A DNA stretch of 14,207 bases from an uncultured Collinsella sp. (GTDB taxonomy: Bacteria; Actinomycetota; Coriobacteriia; Coriobacteriales; Coriobacteriaceae), in the NCBI GenBank assembly GCA_900757265.1, contig CAAENW010000269.1:1-14207 (forward strand). The letters are read 5' to 3'. How positions within the stretch are numbered: the stretch's first letter is position 1; each line of letters opens with the position of its first letter. The position numbers and the translations under genes were made by a program. The notes below the pieces were generated by a model that was not told the DNA's origin, made no database searches, and saw only the letters and a list, made by a program, of their open reading frames with translations. Shown here one piece after another: positions 7,630-14,154 of this stretch.

Positions 7630-9276
7630 ATGGAGGCGGTAGTCCCTGCCGATATCGTCCTTAAGACGACGGCGCTGTTTACGGCCGAGGAACTTGAGCC
7701 TCGCGCTGGGTGCGTTGCAGTTCGCGGCAGCGAGATTGTGGCCGTGGGCTCTCCCGACAAGGTGCAGCCGTTTATCGGTCCCGATACTGAGGTTATTGAC
7801 GCCGGCAACAAACTGGTCATGCCCGGATTCAACGATTCACACATGCATTTTGCGCTTGGTTCAATCCAGAAGGATGAAGACTTCTGTTGCGATCTGATGT
7901 TCCTGCCGAGTGAGCAGGCTTGCGTGGATGCTGTGGCAAAGTTTGCTGCCGAACACCCTGACAATCCGTGGATTTACGGCCAGGGTTGGTATTCGCCTGC
8001 ATGGGAAAACCCGATTGACCCTGATTGCCGCAGCCTCGATGCGCTCGATATCGACCGCCCAATCGTGCTCTCGGACTTTTCAATGCACGTGGTGTGGTGC
8101 AATACTGCCGCGCTCAGGGCGGTCGGTATCGACCGCAATACCCCGACGCCTGAAGGTGGCCTTATCCGCCACTTTGACAACGGCGAGCCCAATGGCTTTC
8201 TGTCCGAGCCCCAGGCGACGAACATCTTGCTCGATGTTGTGCTCAACAAACCGGACCTTGATGCGTCGTTGCTCAAGTCGATGCGCAAGTTCAACAAGCT
8301 CGGCATCACTTCGATTGGTGATATGTATCCTTTGGGCGTGACTACGCCCGGCGTGTACGACATCTATGACCGTCTGGCGAGCGAGGACCTGAGCACGCTG
8401 CGCATCAGCTACTATTCTGCGCTCGATGCTCCGATGGCAGAGTCGCAGGCGCTGCGTGCGCGTCATCACAGCGAGCGCGTGCGCATGGCGGGTCTCAAGT
8501 ACATTTTGGACGGCTGCCCCGAGGCCTACACGGCCTACATGCACGAGCCGTATCTTAACGCCCCCACGGGAAAGGACTTCCGCGGCGAGCCGGCGTGCAA
8601 CCAGGAGACGCTTGACTGTATGGTGCTCGAGGCCAACAAGAATGGTTTCGATGTTCGTATCCATGCTATCGGCGACGCATCGGCCACGATGATTATCGAT
8701 GCCGTCGAGCGTGCCGAGGAGGTGTGCGGCAACAAGGGGGCGCGTTTTGCCATCGAGCATACAGATAACCTGAAGCTCGAGGATATTGCTCGCATGAAGC
8801 GCCTGGGCATTAATGCTGCGATTCAGCCGCAGCATCCCATCGGAGGCCTTGGGCAGGGCGTGTACGAGGAGTCTCTTGGCGAAGAGCGCATGAGCCACAT
8901 GTGGCGCTATAGGGAAGAGGCCGATGGCGGAATCCACTTAGGGCTTGGTACTGACTGGCCTGCGGTGATGTCAATCGATCCTATCGATACCGTGTATGCT
9001 GCGGTGACGCGTAGTGAGTTTGACGGGCACCCGGCGGAGGGATACTTCCGCGAGAATGCCCTGACGCTCGGCGAGACGCTGCAAGCGCACACGCTCGGCT
9101 CAGCATATGTCGAGGGCTTTGAGCGCCGTTTGGGCAGCCTTGCCGCCGGCAAGCTTGCCGATATCGTCATCCTGTCGGGCAATCCGTTTGAAATGAACCC
9201 GATGGCGCTTCGCGATCTCGAAGTCGAGACGACGATCTTTAACGGACGCGTCGTCTATCGCAAGGATGAAGCATAG
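7630..9276 (+). CDS. YtcJ-like metal-dependent amidohydrolase (amidohydrolase_3 family)
   Basis: A 548-residue enzyme of the amidohydrolase superfamily, cytoplasmic (no signal peptide). Visible metal-site and family marks are GFNDSHMHF (66-74; His71 and His73), LKYILDG (289-295), RIHAIGD (343-349; His345), AIEHTDN (374-380; His377) and LGTDWPAV (439-446; Asp442). A C-terminal beta segment, LAAGKLADIVILSGNPF, completes the composite domain typical of these hydrolases. Relatives with known activity hydrolyse N-substituted formamides or similar amide bonds, but the family is broad and this substrate is not predictable. The ATG at 7630 begins 2 bases after the upstream MFS stop, with only a weak ribosome site (AAGGACAGTGAG), so translation is probably coupled. 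It sits between two paralogous MFS transporters. Confidence 0.9.
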   Translation: MEAVVPADIVLKTTALFTAEELEPRAGCVAVRGSEIVAVGSPDKVQPFIGPDTEVIDAGNKLVMPGFNDSHMHFALGSIQKDEDFCCDLMFLPSEQACVDAVAKFAAEHPDNPWIYGQGWYSPAWENPIDPDCRSLDALDIDRPIVLSDFSMHVVWCNTAALRAVGIDRNTPTPEGGLIRHFDNGEPNGFLSEPQATNILLDVVLNKPDLDASLLKSMRKFNKLGITSIGDMYPLGVTTPGVYDIYDRLASEDLSTLRISYYSALDAPMAESQALRARHHSERVRMAGLKYILDGCPEAYTAYMHEPYLNAPTGKDFRGEPACNQETLDCMVLEANKNGFDVRIHAIGDASATMIIDAVERAEEVCGNKGARFAIEHTDNLKLEDIARMKRLGINAAIQPQHPIGGLGQGVYEESLGEERMSHMWRYREEADGGIHLGLGTDWPAVMSIDPIDTVYAAVTRSEFDGHPAEGYFRENALTLGETLQAHTLGSAYVEGFERRLGSLAAGKLADIVILSGNPFEMNPMALRDLEVETTIFNGRVVYRKDEA

Positions 9277-9284
9277 ATAGGGTG

Positions 9285-10481
9285 ATGAACGTGAGCAAAG
9301 GGACGGTCGAAAAATATGCCCTGCTGTTTGTGGTGTGCGGCATCGTGTTTGCTGCGAACTACGCGCAGTATCAGGTGTCGGGATTGGCACATCTGGTTGT
9401 GTCGGACCTGCATCTGACCTCGGCCGAGTTTTCAGCCGTCCTGTTTGCCCCGTTTGTTCCTGCCGTTGTATTCGGCATGCCTGTCGGCGTTTGCGCCGAT
9501 CGATATGGCGTGAAGGTGCTCGTATTCATCGCATCGGCGATTTCTGCAATTGCAGCGGTTGCTCGCGCGGAGTGCGCATCGTTTGCGACGCTGTTCACGG
9601 CGACCATGCTTCTGGGCGCGGCACCATGCGTCGTGAATGCCATCGTTCTAAAAGTGCTTGGTTCCGCTTTTGGCGGAGAAACCGATAGGGCCATGGGATG
9701 GTTCTACGCTGCGGGGTCGGGCGGAATCGCCTGCTCGCTTGCAACCTCTCCTCTCTTTGCAACGCCCGGACGAGCATATGCCCTTGCTGCCGTTTTATTT
9801 GCCATGTTTGGATTGCTGTGGCTGCTGGTTGCGGCATCGGCAGATGTTCTGCAGGCTGCAGATGGCCTTGGCGTTCAGGGTGCGGAGCCTGCTTCGTCGT
9901 CGGCAAGTGCGTTTGCGACGGCAATCAAGATGCCGATGGTTTGGCTCGTGGCGATACTGCTTGGAGTCGCCCTTGCATCGGCTACGGCGTACTCGGGTTA
10001 TCTTGTCTCGGCACTTGAGGTTTCAACCGAACCCCAGGTCGCCGGGCTTCTTGCCTCTTTCGTGACGCTTGGGTCGATTGTCGGCAGCGTGGCCGGTCCC
10101 TACGCGCGAGCGCAATTTGGCGACTATCGCGTGTTTATGGCCATCGCCGCAATGGCGGGGAGTGCCCTTATGTGGTCCGGAGAGGCTTTTGTCTCTCAGC
10201 CTTCTGTCGGGCTCATGTTTGCGATTGGCGTTTCGACTGCCGTCGCCGGTCCGGTCGTTCAGTCGCTACCCTACATGTTGCCCGAGGTGCGCGAGGGGCT
10301 TGCAGGAAGCGCCGGTGGCGTGGTGAGCACCGTTTCGCTGGGGCTTACGTTTTTGATTCCCGTGGCCCTCTCCTTCTGCATTGGCGAGAGCTATGAAACG
10401 CTTCTATTTGGGTGCGCTGTTTTGTTTGGCGCGACGGCGCTGGCGTCTCCATTCCTGCCGTCTCCCGATTCACTTATGTAA
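9285..10481 (+). CDS. MFS transporter, second paralogue of the cassette
   Basis: A 398-residue 12-helix major facilitator protein. The first helix includes FAANYAQYQVSGLA, and GVCADRYGVKVLV (68-80) is a degenerate motif A. It is similar along its length to the MFS protein at 6416 but clearly diverged, so it is an old duplication, perhaps one importer and one exporter. The start is uncertain. GTG 9282, ATG 9285 and GTG 9291 are all in frame, and AGGGTGAT at 9279-9286 fits GTG 9291 best by spacing while ATG 9285 is the commoner codon. The gap to the amidohydrolase stop is 8 bases, so the three genes form one operon. The ligand is unknown. Confidence 0.9.
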   Translation: MNVSKGTVEKYALLFVVCGIVFAANYAQYQVSGLAHLVVSDLHLTSAEFSAVLFAPFVPAVVFGMPVGVCADRYGVKVLVFIASAISAIAAVARAECASFATLFTATMLLGAAPCVVNAIVLKVLGSAFGGETDRAMGWFYAAGSGGIACSLATSPLFATPGRAYALAAVLFAMFGLLWLLVAASADVLQAADGLGVQGAEPASSSASAFATAIKMPMVWLVAILLGVALASATAYSGYLVSALEVSTEPQVAGLLASFVTLGSIVGSVAGPYARAQFGDYRVFMAIAAMAGSALMWSGEAFVSQPSVGLMFAIGVSTAVAGPVVQSLPYMLPEVREGLAGSAGGVVSTVSLGLTFLIPVALSFCIGESYETLLFGCAVLFGATALASPFLPSPDSLM

Positions 10482-10487
10482 CACCTG

Positions 10488-10522
10488 TTTTCGCCCTTTG
10501 GGCCTGGCCGACAAGGGCAAAA
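10488..10522 (+). promoter_or_regulatory. Hairpin that pairs with the ribosome-binding region of the small membrane gene
   Basis: TTTT-C-GCCCTT (10488-10498) pairs with AAGGGC-AAAA (10513-10522), leaving one bulged C and a 14-base loop. The right arm runs directly into the Shine-Dalgarno AAAAGGAG (10519-10526). In mRNA this stem would partly hide the ribosome site. No T run follows, so it is not a standard plus-strand terminator. It may lower or regulate translation of the downstream gene. Confidence 0.35.
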
Positions 10523-10535
10523 GGAGTTGGTCTAC

Positions 10536-10997
10536 TTGACACTAAAAAAGAGTACCGCTGTGATCATTCTCAACGGCATCGTTAATCCTCTATTCATGTG
10601 TTCATTTCTGCCGATTGTTGAGGGAAAGCCTGGCTTAGATTTTCAGGGACTTACTGGTTTCTGGGGGCAGCTTATTCTGGCCATCGGTATTGCACAGTTC
10701 GTGGGTTTTTTGCCGCTCTTTGGCAAAGCAATTGAGGCGTGCGTTGAGTTTTTTGGTTTTGATCGGAACACTCCGGGCGCACGGATTTGCGGAACCGTTG
10801 TGGGCGCTACTCTGCTCTTCTGCATTATCGGGCTATTTGAAGTCGCGTTTCAGTCAGGCGTTGGCGTTATCGACGGTGTGCCGTTTTTATCCCGTTGGGT
10901 TCGTCTTGTGGTAGGTGGATGGGCCTTTGTCGTTGTGGGCGGCTTGCTGTTTGACCCTTTTGTCGCGGCCATTGCCGCTAAAGTTACGGGCGAATAG
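10536..10997 (+). CDS. Small four-helix membrane protein with internal duplication, function unknown
   Basis: A 153-residue hydrophobic protein. I place the start at TTG 10536, 9 bases after AAAAGGAG; an earlier in-frame TTG (10527) directly abuts the ribosome site and cannot use it. The chain reads as two similar halves. The first has two helices (AVIILNGIVNPLFMCSFLP; WGQLILAIGIAQFVGFLPLFGKAI). The second also has two (ICGTVVGATLLFCIIGLFEVAF; WVRLVVGGWAFVVVGGLLFDPFVAAI). Each half has a polar loop, then Trp, then a helix ending in a proline-containing segment. The pattern recalls two-helix DUF2798-type proteins in tandem, but I do not recognise it firmly. It follows the second MFS gene by about 55 bases on the same strand and probably belongs to the same cassette. 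Confidence 0.75.
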   Translation: MTLKKSTAVIILNGIVNPLFMCSFLPIVEGKPGLDFQGLTGFWGQLILAIGIAQFVGFLPLFGKAIEACVEFFGFDRNTPGARICGTVVGATLLFCIIGLFEVAFQSGVGVIDGVPFLSRWVRLVVGGWAFVVVGGLLFDPFVAAIAAKVTGE

Positions 10998-11042
10998 CGC
11001 CCAGACCGGTCGCGTGGCGAAAGCCTGATCGACTGGCAGCCA

Positions 11043-11074
11043 AGGCCGGACGGGGGATTGGTCGGCCTCATTTT
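11043..11074 (+). terminator. Probable terminator ending the MFS-amidohydrolase cassette
   Basis: AGGCCG at 11043-11048 pairs with CGGCCT at 11063-11068, followed by CA and TTTT (11071-11074). The stem is short and the loop long (14 bases), so strength is modest. It lies about 45 bases after the stop of the small membrane gene and before the S-subunit gene, the right place to separate the two units. Confidence 0.45.
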
Positions 11075-11118
11075 GCCCGTGCTACCATAAACGGACATTC
11101 GTTTGATGGGGGCTGCCG

Positions 11119-11817
11119 TTGTCACGCGTCTTGCAACATATGGAAATCCCGCTGTTGTTGGCGGTGCCGGCGGTGATGGCTGCGGCGTTGCTGGCAGGCG
11201 TTGAGCAGGCGGCGCTTGCCATGCTGGTTGTGGTGGCGCTGGTGCTTGCGCTGTTCTTTGCAGGCTACGAGGCGTCGCGACCGGGCCTGCGCCAGATTAT
11301 GCCAACGCTGGTTCTGGCGGCGTTGGCCGCGGCGGGGCGCATCTTGTTTGGCCCCATTCCCGACTTTAAACCCATGAGTGCCATCGCCATTATCGCGGGG
11401 GCGACGCTTGGGCGTCGCAACGGGTTTATGGTCGGCGCGCTGGCGGCGCTGACCAGCAACTTCTTTTTTGGCCAGGGCATGTGGACGCCGTGGCAGATGT
11501 ATGCCTGGGGGCTCGTCGGCTATGTTGGCGGCACCCTGGCGCATGCGGGTGCGTTCGACCGTGCGGATGGGACCGTGCGCATGCCGGCATTGCTTGCGTA
11601 CGGTTTTGCATCGGGCCTGCTCTATGGCGTCGTGATCAACGCATACGACATCATCGGTTTTGTGCAGCCGCTCACGTGGGCGGGCGCCGTGGCGCGTCTT
11701 GCCACGGCGGTGCCGTTCGACATCACGCACGGACTCGCGACCTGCGTGTTTTTGGCCGCCCTGTACAAGCCCTGGTGCCGCCGCATCGACCGAGTTGTCG
11801 TGAAGTACGGGCTGTAG
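11119..11817 (+). CDS. ECF transporter substrate-binding (S) subunit, possibly cobalamin-type
   Basis: A 232-residue integral membrane protein with about six hydrophobic segments, the build of an ECF S component, which binds the vitamin and docks onto EcfT. The centre carries AAGRILFGPIPDFKP (71-85), IIAGATLGRRNGFMVGALAALTSNFF and GQGMWTPWQMYAWG (118-131). I associate this pattern with S subunits of the cobalamin (CbrT/CblT) type; the ligand is inference. I use TTG 11119, with GGGGG about 6 bases before it. ATG 11140 in the same frame is possible but has no ribosome site. No ATPase or EcfT is adjacent, so it must use modules from elsewhere, most simply those encoded at 2871-5407. It ends convergent to xthA across a long repeat-filled gap. 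Confidence 0.85.
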   Translation: MSRVLQHMEIPLLLAVPAVMAAALLAGVEQAALAMLVVVALVLALFFAGYEASRPGLRQIMPTLVLAALAAAGRILFGPIPDFKPMSAIAIIAGATLGRRNGFMVGALAALTSNFFFGQGMWTPWQMYAWGLVGYVGGTLAHAGAFDRADGTVRMPALLAYGFASGLLYGVVINAYDIIGFVQPLTWAGAVARLATAVPFDITHGLATCVFLAALYKPWCRRIDRVVVKYGL

Positions 11818-11857
11818 GGCTGGTTGTGCCGGGGCGGGAATCAATACTGTCGAAGTA

Positions 11858-12023
11858 CCATTTCAAAACTATGCCGGTTTACGGGGCTAGATTGGCACAG
11901 GCAGGCCATACCGGCTTTTTACGAAATAGAGTAAGCCGTTTACCTGCAGTTTTATTATTTCGGAATTGCGTATGGTTGAGGGTTTGCGATTTAGCCCCGT
12001 AAACCGGCATAGTTTTGAAATGG
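11858..12023. repeat. Palindromic element 1: perfect 32-base inverted repeat with nested stems
   Basis: The 32 bases at 11858-11889 (beginning CCATTTCAAAACTATGCC) are exactly the inverse complement of 11992-12023. The 102-base interior has further nested pairs: CCATAC 11906-11911 with GTATGG 11970-11975, and CGAAATA 11922-11928 with TATTTCG 11956-11962. As RNA it would fold into one long hairpin; as DNA it resembles a miniature inverted-repeat element. I see no clear target-site duplication and no open frame. It shares inner sequence with element 2 (12113-12286): TACCTGC-GTTTT and TGGTTGAGGGT in the same order. Confidence 0.85.
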
Positions 12024-12070
12024 CCGGTTGACATGACGGGCATCGTGGCCCTCAGAGAGCCAAATTGATC

Positions 12071-12110
12071 CGTTTTCTTCCGTTCCCAGACGTCCCCGGG
12101 GAATCAGCTG
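12071..12110. repeat. Direct repeat copy A flanking palindromic element 2
   Basis: CGTTTTCTTCCGT at the left and GGGGAATCAGCTG at the right of this 40-base stretch match the copy at 12320-12348 in the same orientation. Copy B lacks about 10 bases from the middle. The two copies lie just outside the arms of element 2 on either side. Confidence 0.6.
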
Positions 12111-12112
12111 AA

Positions 12113-12286
12113 CCCGCCCGCCACGAAATCGGCCCATCTACTACGCTTAGCCTGATACCCCCGACCATGACCGCGTTTTATGAAAAACCGCAGGCTTTCT
12201 ACCTGCGGTTTTCTTTTCGCGTTGTTCACTGTGGTTGAGGGTAGTGGCTTAAACGTAGTAGATGGGCACGTTTCGTGGCGGGTGGG
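12113..12286. repeat. Palindromic element 2: long imperfect hairpin with terminator at its tip
   Basis: The outer arms 12113-12152 and 12246-12286 are inverse complements with a few mismatches and one indel (shared blocks CCATCTACTACG and GCCACGAAA). Moving inward, 12156-12167 (TACCCCCGACCA) pairs with 12232-12243 (TGGTTGAGGGTA) with one mismatch and one wobble. CGCG at 12172-12175 can pair with 12218-12221, and the tip is the perfect 11-bp stem of 12184-12212. The whole 174 bases thus form a nested hairpin. The inner right side resembles element 1, but the outer arms do not. No coding frame is evident. Confidence 0.8.
12184..12213. terminator. Bidirectional intrinsic terminator at the core of element 2
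   Basis: AAAACCGCAGG (12184-12194) pairs perfectly with CCTGCGGTTTT (12202-12212) around CTTTCTA. CTTTT follows on the plus strand, and the minus strand reads into five T residues. It is well placed to stop both the ECF S gene (plus) and xthA (minus), which converge here. Confidence 0.75.
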
Positions 12287-12319
12287 TTGCGCGAACGCTC
12301 TCGCAAGGCGAAAGTGGCT

Positions 12320-12348
12320 CGTTTTCCTCCGTCCCTGGGGATCAGCTG
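12320..12348. repeat. Direct repeat copy B, immediately downstream of xthA
   Basis: CGTTTTCCTCCGT and GGGGATCAGCTG match copy A at 12071-12110 in the same orientation, without its central extra bases. The repeat ends 4 bases before the xthA stop codon (minus strand). On the minus strand it would lie at the very beginning of the xthA 3-prime untranslated region. Confidence 0.6.
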
Positions 12349-12352
12349 GAGG

Positions 12353-13171
12353 CTAGAGTTCCAACGCGAGGGTGACGGGGCAGTGGTCGCTGCCGAAGAT
12401 GTCGCCGCGGATGCCGGTGTCGCGTACGTTGTCGGCGATTGCGTCGCTTACCAGGAAGTAGTCGATGCGCCAGCCGGCGTTGTTCTTGCGGGCATTAAAG
12501 CGGTAGCTCCACCAGCTGTAGACGCCCTCGACGTCGGGGTTTGCCGCGCGCCAGGTATCGGTAAAGCCGGCATTGAGCAGCTCGGTAAACTTGCCGCGCT
12601 CTTCGTCCGAAAAGCCCGCGTTGCCGCGGTTGGACTTGGGATTCTTAAGGTCGATCTCCTCGTGCGCCACGTTAAAGTCGCCGCAGGTCACGACGGGTTT
12701 TCCGGTCTCGCGCTCGAGGCCTGCCAAAAAGCCGCGGTAGGCATCGTCCCAGGCCATGCGCACGTCGATGCGCGCGAGCTCGTTTTGGGCGTTGGGCGTA
12801 TAGACGTCCACGAACCAAAACTTGTCGAACTCGAGCGCGCAGACGCGGCCCTCGGTTGCGGCTTGGGCGACGAACTCGGCCGCCTCGCCCTCGCCGGCGT
12901 AGGGTAGCAGCGCGTCGGCGTGCAGCACGCGCAGCGGTTCCTGGCGGCTAAAGACCGCAGTGCCCGAATAGCCTTTACGTTCGGCGTAGCTCCAGGTTTG
13001 GTGATAGCCGGCCAGGTCAATATCGACCTGGCCCTCCTGCAGCTTTGTCTCCTGCAGCGCCAAGATATCGACGTCGAGTTCTTGCGCGATCTGGATAAAG
13101 CTCGGGTCCTTTTTGAGCACGGCGCGCAGGCCGTTAACGTTCCACGAGGCGAAAGTGTAAGTCTGAGGCAT
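12353..13171 (-). CDS. xthA: Exodeoxyribonuclease III (AP endonuclease, ExoIII/ExoA family)
   Basis: A base-excision repair nuclease that cuts at abasic sites and removes nucleotides from 3-prime ends of duplex DNA with Mg2+. The 272-residue product carries the full exonuclease-endonuclease-phosphatase set: SWNVNGLR (9-16, Asn11), LQETKLQ (39-45, metal-binding Glu41), VYTPN (123-127, Tyr124), CGDFNVAHEEIDLKNPK (163-179, Asp165 and Asn167), GWRIDYFLVS (233-242, Asp237) and GSDHCPV (260-266, Asp262 and His263). Everything needed for catalysis is present. The ATG at 13171 has AAAGGA about 6 bases upstream. It is divergent from the sirtuin gene with a 135-base gap and convergent with the ECF S gene. 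Confidence 0.96.
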   Translation of the reverse strand: MPQTYTFASWNVNGLRAVLKKDPSFIQIAQELDVDILALQETKLQEGQVDIDLAGYHQTWSYAERKGYSGTAVFSRQEPLRVLHADALLPYAGEGEAAEFVAQAATEGRVCALEFDKFWFVDVYTPNAQNELARIDVRMAWDDAYRGFLAGLERETGKPVVTCGDFNVAHEEIDLKNPKSNRGNAGFSDEERGKFTELLNAGFTDTWRAANPDVEGVYSWWSYRFNARKNNAGWRIDYFLVSDAIADNVRDTGIRGDIFGSDHCPVTLALEL

Positions 13172-13306
13172 GGTGTCCTTTCGACGGGGTTGGCAGGCTT
13201 AAGATTAGCGCAACAGGGGCGGGGTGGGCTCCGCGCATGCTGACTTAAAGGCCGCATGCTGGGACGTCGCCCAACGCTGCCCGACTAACAAGGACGGAGG
13301 ACTCAT

Positions 13307-14059
13307 ATGACGCAGGCAATATCGGACCCCAGGCAGGCCTCCGCCGCGCTGGCGGATCTGTTTGACACCCACAAGCGCGTGGTCTTCTTTGGCGGCGCGG
13401 GTGTTTCCACGGCAAGTGGCATTCCCGATTTCCGCAGCGTGGACGGCCTGTATCATCAGCAGTTTGCCTATCCGCCCGAGACCATGCTCTCGCACAGCTT
13501 TTACGAGGCACATCCGGCCGAGTTCTTTGACTTCTACCGCACCAAGATGATCGCGCTTGGCGCCAAGCCCAACCGCTGCCACACCAAGCTGGCCGAGCTG
13601 GAGCGCGCCGGCAAGCTAAATGCCGTGGTGACGCAAAATATCGACGGCCTGCATCAGATGGCCGGCTCACAGCGCGTGTTCGAGCTGCACGGATCGGTCC
13701 ATCGCAACATTTGCCAGTCGTGCGGCACAGTCTATAGCGCCGAGTGGATTTGCTCGCGCGAGCACGAGGATGCCGCGGGCGTGCCTGCGTGCCCCGCGTG
13801 CGGCGGCCGCATCAAGCCCGATGTAGTGCTCTACGAAGAGCCGCTCGACGAGCATGTGTTGACCGGTGCCGTTGCTGCCATCGCCGCAGCCGACGCCCTC
13901 GTCGTGGGCGGAACCTCGCTCGTAGTGTATCCGGCGGCGGGCCTCACGCGTTACTTTACTGGCGATACGCTGGCCATTTGCAATTTGGCGCCCACCGATC
14001 AGGATGCAAATGCCGACCTGCTGATTTCTTGCGACATCGCGGCCGCGTTTGCGTTCTAG
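13307..14059 (+). CDS. NAD-dependent protein deacylase, sirtuin (Sir2) family
   Basis: Removes acetyl or related acyl groups from protein lysines, using NAD+ and yielding nicotinamide and O-acyl-ADP-ribose. At 250 residues it is a typical compact bacterial sirtuin. It shows GAGVSTASGIPDFR (30-43), TQNIDGLH (109-116), catalytic His128 in ELHGS, a four-Cys zinc site (Cys136, Cys139, Cys162, Cys165), VVLYEE (173-178) and GTSLVVYPAAG (202-212). The intact zinc Cys pairs and catalytic His suggest an active enzyme. The ATG at 13307 has GGAGG 6 bases upstream, so the start is firm. It is divergent from xthA and followed by a hairpin before folP. A cobB-like name would fit, but the subfamily is not certain. 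Confidence 0.95.
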   Translation: MTQAISDPRQASAALADLFDTHKRVVFFGGAGVSTASGIPDFRSVDGLYHQQFAYPPETMLSHSFYEAHPAEFFDFYRTKMIALGAKPNRCHTKLAELERAGKLNAVVTQNIDGLHQMAGSQRVFELHGSVHRNICQSCGTVYSAEWICSREHEDAAGVPACPACGGRIKPDVVLYEEPLDEHVLTGAVAAIAAADALVVGGTSLVVYPAAGLTRYFTGDTLAICNLAPTDQDANADLLISCDIAAAFAF

Positions 14060-14104
14060 CCCGCGCGCGCGGATACAATAGAAAGACTGAGTGCAAAGCG
14101 ACCC

Positions 14105-14142
14105 CGCCGCCAGCTCCCCAAGCTCGGCGGCGTGGGCATTTT
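14105..14142 (+). terminator. Hairpin with T run between the sirtuin gene and folP
   Basis: CGCCGCC (14105-14111) pairs with GGCGGCG (14126-14132); inside it AGCT (14112-14115) pairs with AGCT (14121-14124), leaving one bulged base. TTTT follows at 14139-14142 after GTGGGCA. The distance to the T run is longer than ideal. A -10-like TACAAT lies upstream at 14074-14079, so the hairpin could instead sit in the leader of the next gene, as its T run touches the next ribosome site. Confidence 0.45.
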
Positions 14143-14154
14143 AGGAGGATGTTC

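Noticed and set aside
11858..12286. CRISPR array or tRNA-like genes in the repeat-rich gap
   Set aside because: The repeats are inverted or nested, not regularly spaced direct repeats with spacers, and no cloverleaf with an anticodon arm could be drawn.
12275..12907. A 210-codon plus-strand frame opposite xthA
   Set aside because: It runs antisense to the conserved ExoIII coding sequence and starts inside the repeat region; no recognisable protein.
13235..13261. Two copies of GCATGCTG between xthA and the sirtuin gene as an operator
   Set aside because: Only two short palindromic copies 19 bases apart, with no associated promoter or regulator gene nearby; too little to call.
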